64,000 bases of DNA from Leucobacter salsicius M1-8 (GTDB lineage Bacteria > Actinomycetota > Actinomycetes > Actinomycetales > Microbacteriaceae). Below, in pieces: positions 8,878-16,842 of the stretch. The stretch's first letter is position 1, and the number at the start of each line of letters is the position of its first letter. The notes beneath the pieces were generated by a model, which did no database searches, was not told where the DNA came from, and saw nothing but the letters and a program-made list of their open reading frames with translations. Position numbers and translations under genes: made by a program. The stretch is taken from assembly GCF_000350525.1 (NCBI RefSeq), contig NZ_AOCN01000015.1, positions 339,534-403,533 on the forward strand. Reading direction: 5' to 3'.

Positions 8878-9504
8878 ATGACCGATGCAACCCCGCAGAA
8901 GCCTGCTGCCAACTGGTACCCCGATCCGAGTGGGAGCGGTCAGCTTCGTTTCTGGGATGGCGAGCAGTGGACCCAGGACTTGCGTCCACAGGAGCAGAGC
9001 ACCGCACTTCCTGGTGACACGGTGAACCTTGACACCAGCAACCACAGCGCAGGCTTTGCCGGGATGCAGGCCGGAGGTCAGGCCACCGGTCAGGTCCCCG
9101 GCGAGGCGGCAGGCCAGCAGCTGCCCCACCAGCAGTATGCTCACTCGGCCCAGGCCGGCTTCTTTCGCAGCCTGTTCGATCTGAGCTTTGCCGCTGAGCG
9201 CTCGGTCACCACGAGCTTTGTGAAGGTCATTTATGTACTCGGCATCGCCCTATCGGTGTTGGGCTGGCTAGGCGCCGCGCTGTTCTTCTTCATCTTGGGT
9301 GGCATCGAGAACGCAGCGTACTCGGCGTTCGGAGGTGACGGCGGCAGCATCTTCATGATCTGGGGCGTGCTCGTCCTGATCTTTGGCTGGATCCCTGCGG
9401 TTCTCAATGTCATCTTCTTGCGCATCGGGCTCGAGTTCGTGACGGCTCAGATTCGCACCTCGCAGCACACCGCTGAGCTCGTGCGACTGGCTCGCGCCGC
9501 CTGA
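8878..9504 (+). CDS. DUF2510 and DUF4282-like membrane protein
   Basis: A 208-residue membrane protein of unknown function, common in actinobacteria. The N-terminus holds a DUF2510 motif (WYPDPSGSGQLRFWDGEQWT, about residues 14-33), thought to be a binding module. A Gly/Gln-rich linker follows, then two hydrophobic segments in a DUF4282-like domain (SLFDLSFAAE then helices around 120-145 and 160-185). I chose the ATG at 8878 because AAGGA lies just upstream; a TTG at 8851 is in frame but less likely. Confidence 0.75.
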   Translation: MTDATPQKPAANWYPDPSGSGQLRFWDGEQWTQDLRPQEQSTALPGDTVNLDTSNHSAGFAGMQAGGQATGQVPGEAAGQQLPHQQYAHSAQAGFFRSLFDLSFAAERSVTTSFVKVIYVLGIALSVLGWLGAALFFFILGGIENAAYSAFGGDGGSIFMIWGVLVLIFGWIPAVLNVIFLRIGLEFVTAQIRTSQHTAELVRLARAA

Positions 9505-9520
9505 CTCGCGGCAGCCGATT

Positions 9521-9579
9521 AATCCGGCCGACGATTTCCGTTCACCACAGGGTCTGAACGCGAAACCGTCGGCCGGATT
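9521..9579. terminator. Intrinsic terminator between convergent genes
   Basis: 13-bp stem, 9521-9533 with 9567-9579, loop of 33 nt, followed by T-rich sequence on the plus strand. It separates the DUF2510 gene from the convergent aminotransferase gene. Confidence 0.65.
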
Positions 9580-9581
9580 TC

Positions 9582-10832
9582 TTATTGCGCTGGGGTGACC
9601 AGCGTCGCGAGCCGTTCGACGGCGGTGCGCAGCACGGACTCGTCCTTCACAAACGTAAACCGTACCCAATTGCGCAGCGCGTGCGCGGTCACCGAACCCT
9701 CGCGGCAGAACGCAGACACCGGCACGCACGCAACCCCTACTGCGACGGGGAGGGCCCGGGCGAAGGCGGCTCCATCGGTGATGGTCGTGCCGGCGAGCGC
9801 TGCGACCGCGTCGAACAGCGGCGACGCATCGGCGCACACGAAGTACGTGCCACCGGGCCGCACCGGATCGAGGCCCGCGGCTCGCAGCCCGTCGAGGAGC
9901 AGCTCCATGCGCGCCGCGAGGCCCGCGCGCAGCTCAGCAATGTCACCCTCGCCCTCGGTGAGCGCCCGCGCGATGGCCGGCTGAAACGGAGCCCCGCCCG
10001 AATAGGTCAAGAACTGCTTGACGGTCGCCACAGCGTCGACCAGGTATGCGGGCCCGGTGACCCAGCCAATCTTCCAGCCGGTGAGTGAGAACGTCTTGCC
10101 CGCCGATGAAATCGTGAGGGTGCGTTCGGCCATGCCCGGCAGTGTGGCCATCGGGGTGTGGGCCGGGCCAAACGTGAGGTGCTCGTACACCTCGTCTGTG
10201 ATGATGACGGCGTTGACTCGCGTTGCCGCGGCCGCAATCGCCGCCAGCTCGGAGCCCGTCAGCACGGTGCCTGTTGGGTTGTGCGGCGAATTCACGAGTA
10301 TCAGACGGGTGCGCGGCCCTATCGCGTGGTCGAGCGCGGCGAGGTCGACCTCAAACCCCGATCCGGAGCCCGCAGCAGGTACGAGCGGCACCGTGACGTG
10401 CGTCGCGCCCGCAAGCGCGATCGCGGCGGCGTGCGAATCGTAGAACGGTTCGAGCGTCACGACCTCGTCGCCCGGGCCCGCGAGCGCGGTGATCGCGGCT
10501 GCCAGCGCCTCGGTTGCGCCAGCTGTCACGAGGACCTCGGTCTCGGGGTCAAGCGTGAGCCCGTAGTGCTGGGCCTGGTGCGCCGCGATGGCGCGCCGCA
10601 ACTCTTGGGTGCCGCGGCCGGGCGGGTACTGGTTCTGTCCGCTCCGGATCGCCTCGACCGCGGCCTCACGCACCCATTCGGGGCCGTCGGCGTCGGGGAA
10701 GCCCTGGCCGAGGTTCGCCGCGCCCGTGCGGGTCGCGAGGGCCGTCATCTCGGCGAAGATCGTGGGCGCCGGCTCACCGTTCGCCCCCAGGAGTCCGGTC
10801 GCCGCTGCTACGTCTCGCCATCGCTCATTCAC
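9582..10832 (-). CDS. Class I/II pyridoxal-phosphate aminotransferase
   Basis: Fold-type I aminotransferase, 416 residues. PLP-binding Lys246 is in SSAGKTFSLTGWKIGW, with Asn185 in NSPHNPTG and Asp213/Tyr216 in TDEVYEHL. The N-terminal LGQGFPDADGP resembles kynurenine/methionine aminotransferases and actinobacterial N-succinyldiaminopimelate aminotransferases, so the substrate (methionine, kynurenine or a lysine precursor) cannot be fixed from the sequence. It is a single gene flanked by unrelated genes and ends at a shared terminator. Confidence 0.88.
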   Translation of the reverse strand: MNERWRDVAAATGLLGANGEPAPTIFAEMTALATRTGAANLGQGFPDADGPEWVREAAVEAIRSGQNQYPPGRGTQELRRAIAAHQAQHYGLTLDPETEVLVTAGATEALAAAITALAGPGDEVVTLEPFYDSHAAAIALAGATHVTVPLVPAAGSGSGFEVDLAALDHAIGPRTRLILVNSPHNPTGTVLTGSELAAIAAAATRVNAVIITDEVYEHLTFGPAHTPMATLPGMAERTLTISSAGKTFSLTGWKIGWVTGPAYLVDAVATVKQFLTYSGGAPFQPAIARALTEGEGDIAELRAGLAARMELLLDGLRAAGLDPVRPGGTYFVCADASPLFDAVAALAGTTITDGAAFARALPVAVGVACVPVSAFCREGSVTAHALRNWVRFTFVKDESVLRTAVERLATLVTPAQ

Positions 10833-11004
10833 CCTCTCAGCTTAGGTGGAGGTGGTGAGGGGAGTAGGGGGCCAGTTGACTAGCCCCGGAACTTTCACTA
10901 GTTTCGGAAAGTTTGCGGGGGTTGCATCCGGAATAGGTGAAAGTCCCGGAGTTACTGCAAGCGGACTAGACCGGCCTGACCCATTTAGTGGTGGGGCCCA
11001 GTAA

Positions 11005-11484
11005 CTACACGAGCCCGCGGTTGCGGCGGCGCACCGCGCGTGGCGGGCGGCCCCCGAGGAACGACTCGCTCGAGTCGACCACGAACCCCTGCGCCAGCGC
11101 CTCGCGGCCCACGAGCATGCGAAACACCATCTCCTCGCGGTCCGTGAGCGTCAGCTCAACCTCGATGTCGCGGCCCACTAAATTGAGCGTGGCGAGCACC
11201 ACGGGGCGTGCTTCAGCGTGCCCCGACGAACTGCGCACGAGGCGCCGGTCGTGTACCGGCCGCTCGACCCATACGGCGTCGTTCTCGTCTGCCTGCCACG
11301 GCTGCACCAGGAAGCGAACCCACGGCACGCCGTCACGCTCAAACTCGACGATCTCGGTGGCGTGCAGTGCAGACGTCTGTGCGCCAGTGTCGATCTTGGC
11401 CTTCACCCAGGGCACGCCGAGTCCCTCAAGGCGTACCCATTCCCGCCACCCCGTAAGGGTGCTTGAATAGGGGAGTCCGTTCAC
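11005..11484 (-). CDS. RimK-associated retropepsin-like zinc/aspartic protease family protein
   Basis: Belongs to the family called ATP-dependent zinc protease (PF05618), a pepsin-like fold that often accompanies RimK. The motif VKAKIDTGAQTSALHA carries the DTG aspartate typical of retropepsins, and MLVGREAL matches the family's later conserved stretch. I chose the GTG at 11484, which gives the expected length of 159 residues and avoids overlap with the divergent rimK; the longer frame to 11610 runs into rimK. Divergent pairing with rimK (about 25 bp apart) suggests a shared role in peptide-tail modification or processing. Confidence 0.75.
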   Translation of the reverse strand: MNGLPYSSTLTGWREWVRLEGLGVPWVKAKIDTGAQTSALHATEIVEFERDGVPWVRFLVQPWQADENDAVWVERPVHDRRLVRSSSGHAEARPVVLATLNLVGRDIEVELTLTDREEMVFRMLVGREALAQGFVVDSSESFLGGRPPRAVRRRNRGLV

Positions 11485-11509
11485 ACTTCTATCTTGGCAG
11501 GTATTCACG

Positions 11510-12703
11510 GTGAAACTCGCGATTCTTTCGCGCGCCCCGCAGGCGTACTCGACCCAGCGACTCCTGGCCGCAGCCGAGCAGCGAGGGCACAAGGCACGCG
11601 TGTTGAACACGCTGCGGTTCTCGATCGACCTCGCAGGGGACGAACCCGACCTCGCTTATCGTGGCAAGCTGCTGAGCGATTACGACGCGATCCTGCCCCG
11701 CATTGGCAACTCCATCACCTACTTCGGTACGGCGGTGGTGCGCCAGTTCGAGCAGATGGATGTCTATACCCCCAACACTGCGAACGGCATTTCAAACTCG
11801 CGCGACAAGCTGCGCGCCATTCAGATCCTCTCGCGCCACAACATCGATATGCCCGCCACCGCGTTCGTGCGCAACCGCGCCGACGTGCGCCCCGCGATCG
11901 AGAGCGTCGGTGGCGCCCCCGTCGTCATCAAGCTCCTCGAGGGCACCCAGGGCATTGGCGTGATCCTCGCCCCGCAGGTCAAAGTCGCCGAGGCCATCAT
12001 CGAGACGCTGCACTCCACGCGCCAGAACGTGCTGATTCAACGCTTTGTATCCGAGAGCCGCGGCAGAGACGTACGCGCGCTCGTGGTGGGCGACCGCGTG
12101 GTCGCCGCCATGCGCCGCACCGCCGCGGGAGACGAGTTTCGTTCCAACGTGCACCGTGGCGGAACCGTGGAGGCCGTCACCCTCGATCCGGCATATGAAC
12201 AGGCCGCCGTGCGCGCCGCGCAGATCATGGGTCTGCGAGTTGCGGGCGTTGACATGCTCGAGGGGGACGAGGGGCCGCTCGTCATGGAGGTCAACTCGTC
12301 GCCGGGGCTGCAGGGCGTCGAAGCCGCGACCGGGCTTGATGTCGCGGGCGCGATCATCGATTACATCGCGGGCCAGGTGAACTTTCCCGAGATCGATGTG
12401 CGTCAGCGGCTGTCGGTGTCGACGGGCTACGGGGTTGCCGAGCTCACGATGCACGGCTCAGAGCACGTAGGTAAGACGCTCGGTGACCTCGGGCTGTGGG
12501 ATCGCGACGTCACTGTGCTCACGCTGCACCGCGGCGTGCAGGTGATTCCGAACCCGCGCAAGCATTTGGTACTCGAGGCTGAGGACCGCCTGCTGTGCTT
12601 CGGCAAGCTCGAGGAGATGCGCGGCATGATCCCCGAGAAGAAGCGCCGCCGGGCGCGCGTGCGCAAACTGCCGCCCGAGGCGCAGGAGCTCGCCGAGGGC
12701 TAA
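11510..12703 (+). CDS. rimK: RimK-like ATP-grasp ligase with C-terminal RCK_C/TrkA_C-like domain
   Basis: ATP-grasp enzyme of the RimK family, which in E. coli adds glutamates to the C-terminus of ribosomal protein S6. The pre-ATP-grasp part is residues 1-95. The ATP-grasp core includes VIKLLEGTQGIGV, then RALVVGDRVVAAMRR, and the metal-binding VMEVNSSPGLQG. After about residue 310 there is an extra domain (GYGVAELTMHGSEHVG through LHRGVQVIPNP to EDRLLCFGKLEEM) that reads like a TrkA_C/RCK_C ligand-binding module, absent from E. coli RimK, and then a basic tail (KKRRRARVRK). The start is a GTG. The gene ends inside its own terminator stem. Confidence 0.85.
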   Translation: MKLAILSRAPQAYSTQRLLAAAEQRGHKARVLNTLRFSIDLAGDEPDLAYRGKLLSDYDAILPRIGNSITYFGTAVVRQFEQMDVYTPNTANGISNSRDKLRAIQILSRHNIDMPATAFVRNRADVRPAIESVGGAPVVIKLLEGTQGIGVILAPQVKVAEAIIETLHSTRQNVLIQRFVSESRGRDVRALVVGDRVVAAMRRTAAGDEFRSNVHRGGTVEAVTLDPAYEQAAVRAAQIMGLRVAGVDMLEGDEGPLVMEVNSSPGLQGVEAATGLDVAGAIIDYIAGQVNFPEIDVRQRLSVSTGYGVAELTMHGSEHVGKTLGDLGLWDRDVTVLTLHRGVQVIPNPRKHLVLEAEDRLLCFGKLEEMRGMIPEKKRRRARVRKLPPEAQELAEG

Positions 12704-12720
12704 CTCGGCGAGCTCCTGCG
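12681..12720. terminator. Intrinsic terminator overlapping the rimK stop codon
   Basis: Perfect 17-bp stem, 12681-12697 with 12704-12720. The loop contains the rimK stop. It lies between rimK and the convergent protease gene and can serve both. Confidence 0.75.
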
Positions 12721-12740
12721 GTAGTGTCTTGCCGCGAGCG

Positions 12741-14645
12741 TTAGCGCGTGGCCTGGTTTCTGCGCCGGATCGCTGCGGCGCCGAGCGCCAACGCGCCGAG
12801 CAGCAAAGCCGCACCGGCAGCGAGGCCCAGTGGCGCGACGCTCGGGCCACCGGTGTTGACGAGCGCCTTGGCCGGTTCACCACCGGGCGTCGGTGTCGTC
12901 TCGGGCGGCATTGGCTTGCGCTGACCGTACACCGTGAACTCCAGCGTAGTTGGGGCCGACGAGACCTTGTTCGCCGTCTGTGTGGCCGCGAGCTCCATTT
13001 TGACTGACCCATTATCATCCGCGCCCAATGGTTCCAGGTCGACAGACCATGTCCCGTTTTGTACCGTTGCGGTGTAAGTCACATCGGGCTGGGTGCGGTT
13101 CGCCGGTGCGCCTGACGTTCCGGGGAGGGCGATTGCGAGGGTCGTGAGCGCTACTTCGACCGTTGCGCCCTCGATGCCGGTGCCCGAGACACTCTTCGGT
13201 GTTGCGCCGTCCTTGAAGGTCTCACCGTTCGTGATCGATGTGACAGTGGGGGCGGGGGGAGCGACGGTGACGGTCGCCGCAGTGGGCACCGATTGGCTCA
13301 TGCCATTGGTGGCGGTGAAGGTGTAGTCGTAGACGCCTGCCGCGGGGGTGGGCACGGTGGCGACGCCGTCGACCGGGGTGAGGGCGGTCTCTTGGCCGTT
13401 CAGGGCCACTGTGAGCCCGGTAGCGTTTGTCGGCACTGTAACGGCGATGCCGTCGCCCATGGTCGCGTTGTTCGTGCCGGTGGTGGGGGCGGCGATGTCG
13501 AGCGCGACTTCGTAGCCACCCGTGGCGGGCAGTGAGTCCTGCAGCAGCGAGGACCACAAAAACGGGCCGCCCCACACGTCTGCGGCAACACCGCTCACGA
13601 CGCCTACCGCCGTGGTGCCTTGCACCACGGAGCCGCCGGAGTCTCCAGGAATTGCGTACGTTCCGCTGGAGAACCCGTGTACCCAACGGCCACTCACCTG
13701 AATCCAGCCATCGAGGATGTCGATCGGCCGTACGGTTCCCGCTTCGTGGCCCGTCGTGCGGCCGCTGCGGGCAATGGGCCCGAGCTGGGGCAGCCCGACG
13801 CGCTCCACCTTGGTCGTGCTCTCGGCAAGGGAACCGGGCGTCAGGCCGGGCGTAGTCCAGTCGGTGACTTCTGGCAGCAGATTCCAGTCTTCGTCCTCGT
13901 CGACATCGATCACTGCGATATCGATCGAATCAGCATCTCCGTTTGTTCCGGTGGTGCCGCCCACGCCGCCATACTGCGCAAACCCGAACCAGCCAATGAG
14001 GGGGAGACCCGGGTCGGGCACTGTTCCGGGGCCGCCAGCAGCGGGCTCTTCCTGGGGCGTAACGGCAACTGCAAGGGTGTCTTCCGGGCCACTCATGCAG
14101 TGACCAGCTGTGATGAAGGCGGGCTTGCGAGAGGGGCTCCACGCGGCGAAACCGAGTGAACAGTATCCCGTTGTCCCGGTGCTGGTGTTGGCGGCGAGAT
14201 ACCCTGCGCCGCCGACGAGATCGTTAGCTGCGACGGCGTTGACGGGACCTTCCAGCTGGAGTGTGGTGATCTCGTCGTGCTCACCATGGGAGTCTGCGAA
14301 GTCTTCGATTGCTGCCTGCCCCGCTGGCGAATCGATGTCGCCGCCGGTCGTCACGACAACGGTCTCGCCCGCGGCGTTCACACCCACACCCACGAGGTCG
14401 ATGCCCGCGGCCTCGAACGCCTGCTCGTCGGCCTGCGACGGCGGTGCCGACTCGTCAGCAGGGTTCTCCGTCTCGGGTTGTTCGATAGTGGCTGTGCCGG
14501 GGTCGTCGGTGAGCTGTGCCACCGCGGAGGGCGGGGCTTCCTCCGCAAACGCGGGAGAGGATGCGCTTGCACCACCGAGCGCGATCGCGAGCGTAGCGCC
14601 GATCGCGAGTGGTTTGCGAAACAGCAAGGCAGAACGGTGCAGCAT
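12741..14645 (-). CDS. Secreted S1-family serine protease with C-terminal cell-wall anchor
   Basis: Extracellular trypsin-like protease of 634 residues. A signal peptide ends near AFA/EE (about residue 35), then a propeptide to about 140. The catalytic triad is His182 (ITAGHC), Asp242 (DSIDIAVID) and Ser336 (GDSGGSVV), all present. Two Ig-like or immunoglobulin-fold repeats follow (about 390-590). The C-terminus has the sortase-type order: LVNTGG (LPXTG-like), a hydrophobic helix and a basic RRRNQATR tail. I chose the ATG at 14645 because it begins a proper signal peptide; the frame runs open upstream to 14786. No sortase gene lies in the window. Confidence 0.88.
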   Translation of the reverse strand: MLHRSALLFRKPLAIGATLAIALGGASASSPAFAEEAPPSAVAQLTDDPGTATIEQPETENPADESAPPSQADEQAFEAAGIDLVGVGVNAAGETVVVTTGGDIDSPAGQAAIEDFADSHGEHDEITTLQLEGPVNAVAANDLVGGAGYLAANTSTGTTGYCSLGFAAWSPSRKPAFITAGHCMSGPEDTLAVAVTPQEEPAAGGPGTVPDPGLPLIGWFGFAQYGGVGGTTGTNGDADSIDIAVIDVDEDEDWNLLPEVTDWTTPGLTPGSLAESTTKVERVGLPQLGPIARSGRTTGHEAGTVRPIDILDGWIQVSGRWVHGFSSGTYAIPGDSGGSVVQGTTAVGVVSGVAADVWGGPFLWSSLLQDSLPATGGYEVALDIAAPTTGTNNATMGDGIAVTVPTNATGLTVALNGQETALTPVDGVATVPTPAAGVYDYTFTATNGMSQSVPTAATVTVAPPAPTVTSITNGETFKDGATPKSVSGTGIEGATVEVALTTLAIALPGTSGAPANRTQPDVTYTATVQNGTWSVDLEPLGADDNGSVKMELAATQTANKVSSAPTTLEFTVYGQRKPMPPETTPTPGGEPAKALVNTGGPSVAPLGLAAGAALLLGALALGAAAIRRRNQATR

Positions 14646-14812
14646 AACGAGGGCCCCCAATGTCGATGCGCGCGAAGCGCGGCGGTGCGTCACTATCGTG
14701 GCGCCAGAAATCGCCACACACCGAATAAACGTAGCGTGAACTTGGTCAGGGGGCAAGATTTTGGAAGCCAGAACCGCGCCGCCCACACAGCGGACCGGAC
14801 TACGCTGTGCAT

Positions 14813-15133
14813 ATGTCCAATGCCCAGAGCGAACCGCTGATCGGGCGGTGGGAGTCGAACGAGCCTGGCAACCCGCATCTCGAGTTCACGGTAGACGGCG
14901 CAGTGACGGGCAGCGACGGCTGCAATGGCATCTTCTCGACCTATGCCGCTACTGACGATGGGGCGGTCATCGGGATGTTTGTATCGACGTTGAAGGCCTG
15001 CTTCGGCGTCGACGATTGGTTGCGCGGCGTCCACAGCGTGCGTTTGCAGGGCGACACCCTGGTCGTGTGTGACCGGTCGGGCACCCGGATCGGCGAGCTG
15101 CGGCGCGCGATTACGGAGCAACTGCCGGGCTAG
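14813..15133 (+). CDS. META/HslJ-like domain protein (106 aa)
   Basis: Small protein built from one META-type domain: GRWESNEPGNPHLEFTVDG then SDGCNGIFSTY and a Cys in STLKACFG. META domains occur in heat-shock lipoprotein HslJ and in secreted proteins of unknown function; here there is no signal peptide. The ATG at 14813 is preferred over the in-frame GTG at 14807. Its stop overlaps the end of the convergent lipid kinase gene by 4 bp. Confidence 0.65.
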   Translation: MSNAQSEPLIGRWESNEPGNPHLEFTVDGAVTGSDGCNGIFSTYAATDDGAVIGMFVSTLKACFGVDDWLRGVHSVRLQGDTLVVCDRSGTRIGELRRAITEQLPG

Positions 15134-16089
15134 GCCCGCACCCGCAGTGCGCCGGGCAGGATCGTAGCCTCAAAGGAACTCACCTCGCCGACATCCTCGC
15201 CATCCACCTCGAAGGCGAGTGGCACCGGCAGCGACACGAGTACCCGTCGGGCGCGAAGGTGCGCCGTCGACTCTGAACTCTCGGCGGTGCTCGCACGGGT
15301 GAATAGCCGCTTGAGCCCGTTGTCCCAGGTCATGTTGCGCATGGTGTCGAGCCAGGCCACCGCACCGTCGGCGCGCAAAAGGAGCAGGTCGAGCTCGCCG
15401 TCATCGGGCCGGGCATCGGGGAGGAGCGTGACGCCACCCTGAATGCTGCCGCAATTGGCGACGAGCAGCGTGTGCGCCTGCTCCTGCACCGTCTCGCCTT
15501 CGTCTTGCGTGAATGCGAACTCGACGACCTCGGTGCCCGAGGCCGCTCGGCCCAGCGACTCTACGTACGCGAGCCATCCGGCCTTGGCCTTCAACTCGTC
15601 GTCAGTCTCGACGATCATCTGAGCATCGATACCAAAGCCCACCATGACGACGAACCCGAGTTGCTGGGTGGCGCCATCAGAGGTGGTGAACTCCACCTGG
15701 CCCAGATCCAGCGGTGCGCCCTCGCTTCGCAGCGCAAGTTCAATGGCCGCACGCGGGCTACCCAGCGGCACCCCGAGGTTGCGCGCCAGCAGATTGCCGG
15801 TGCCCAGCGGCACAATGCCGAGGTCGGCCTTGGGGGATCCGGATCCGCCTAGGTATTCAGCCACCGCGCGCACCGTGCCGTCGCCGCCCGCAGCGATCAC
15901 AAGGGTGCAGCCGTGCTCGACGGCGGAGGCTGCGGCGCCCCGGCCCGGGTCGTCCACCGCGGTCTCGAACCAGAGCACCTCGCGTGAGGCATCGCCAGCC
16001 GTGCCGGCGAGCGCCTCGTCGAACGCGGCGCCCAGCTCACCCTTGTCGGTCTTCGATGGGTTCCAAACGATTCCGATTGCGTTGCTCAT
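15130..16089 (-). CDS. Diacylglycerol/lipid kinase family protein
   Basis: Cytoplasmic or membrane-associated lipid kinase with a DAGK catalytic domain. The nucleotide-binding GGDGT is at residues 68-72, followed by PLGTGNLLARNLGVPLG, the conserved second motif. The C-terminal domain contains the DDGELDLLLL-type signature typical of YegS/DgkB-like kinases. 319 residues is the normal length. It most likely recycles diacylglycerol to phosphatidate or phosphorylates a related lipid. Confidence 0.88.
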   Translation of the reverse strand: MSNAIGIVWNPSKTDKGELGAAFDEALAGTAGDASREVLWFETAVDDPGRGAAASAVEHGCTLVIAAGGDGTVRAVAEYLGGSGSPKADLGIVPLGTGNLLARNLGVPLGSPRAAIELALRSEGAPLDLGQVEFTTSDGATQQLGFVVMVGFGIDAQMIVETDDELKAKAGWLAYVESLGRAASGTEVVEFAFTQDEGETVQEQAHTLLVANCGSIQGGVTLLPDARPDDGELDLLLLRADGAVAWLDTMRNMTWDNGLKRLFTRASTAESSESTAHLRARRVLVSLPVPLAFEVDGEDVGEVSSFEATILPGALRVRA

Positions 16090-16190
16090 GAAGGGGACTC
16101 CCTAGGGCGAGGATGTGCCTGCGGTCTGAGGTCGTGCGCTGCCGATTCAACGCGACCAACACGGGAACGGGCTGTGAACCGCGAAGCGGC

Positions 16191-16778
16191 TTAGAGCGCA
16201 GCGAGCAATGACTTCCAGTAGGCCCGCCACTCCTCGATTTCTTCGCCCGTAGGCATGCCGTCGTGGTTGACGCCGAGAGTTACCTTGTCGTCGCCCTTGG
16301 GAGTAGCCGACACCTCTACCCGGCCGGCACCCTCGAGGTCGAACCGCCAAAACGATCGCTTCTCGGTGCGCGAGGGTCGCGGCTTTAACACGGCACATCC
16401 GCGGTGCTCGGCGGCGTCACCGTGAGCGGCGACCCACGCGGCAATCGCAGCGTCGCGGTCGAGGGGCATCGTGCGGCTCGCGCTCACACGAAACAGGCCG
16501 TCGGATCCCTGCCCGGGCACGCGCAGGCCGGAGTGCTGCTCGAATGCGATCGCGATTCCCTGCGCCCACCAATCGGGGCTCTGCAGCGCATCGGGGACAT
16601 GATCGCGAGCAATCTTCGCGATCTGTGCGTGCGTGAGGTGTACGGCGTCGTGTGCGGTGAAAATCTCGAGCCAGCTCGCCCAGTCGCGCTCCGTCGCGCG
16701 CTCAATCCCGGGCACGCTGGTGGCACGCGTCGTGTTTGTCGCTGGTTCACGGGCTGCGTCGCTCGTTGAAATCGTCAT
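16191..16778 (-). CDS. Hypothetical DUF4287-like protein (195 aa)
   Basis: Function unknown. The N-terminal half (about 25-95, DWASWLEIFTAHDAVHLTHAQIAKIARDH) resembles DUF4287-type helical domains found with SRPBCC proteins, and the C-terminal half (about 130-190, KRSFWRFDLEGAGRVEVSATPKGDDKVTLGVNHDGM) looks like a partial SRPBCC/AHSA1-like sheet. No signal peptide. Stands alone, divergent from dgt. Confidence 0.6.
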   Translation of the reverse strand: MTISTSDAAREPATNTTRATSVPGIERATERDWASWLEIFTAHDAVHLTHAQIAKIARDHVPDALQSPDWWAQGIAIAFEQHSGLRVPGQGSDGLFRVSASRTMPLDRDAAIAAWVAAHGDAAEHRGCAVLKPRPSRTEKRSFWRFDLEGAGRVEVSATPKGDDKVTLGVNHDGMPTGEEIEEWRAYWKSLLAAL

Positions 16779-16842
16779 GAAGAGCCTCCCTTGCTCGTGT
16801 CCGTAATACTAACGGGCACATCAGACATGCTTGAATGGGGTC

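Noticed and set aside
10885..10950. Imperfect inverted repeat (CGGAACTTTCAC ... GTGAAAGTCCCG)
   Set aside because: Only partial pairing over a long gap, and no gene start nearby that it would clearly regulate.
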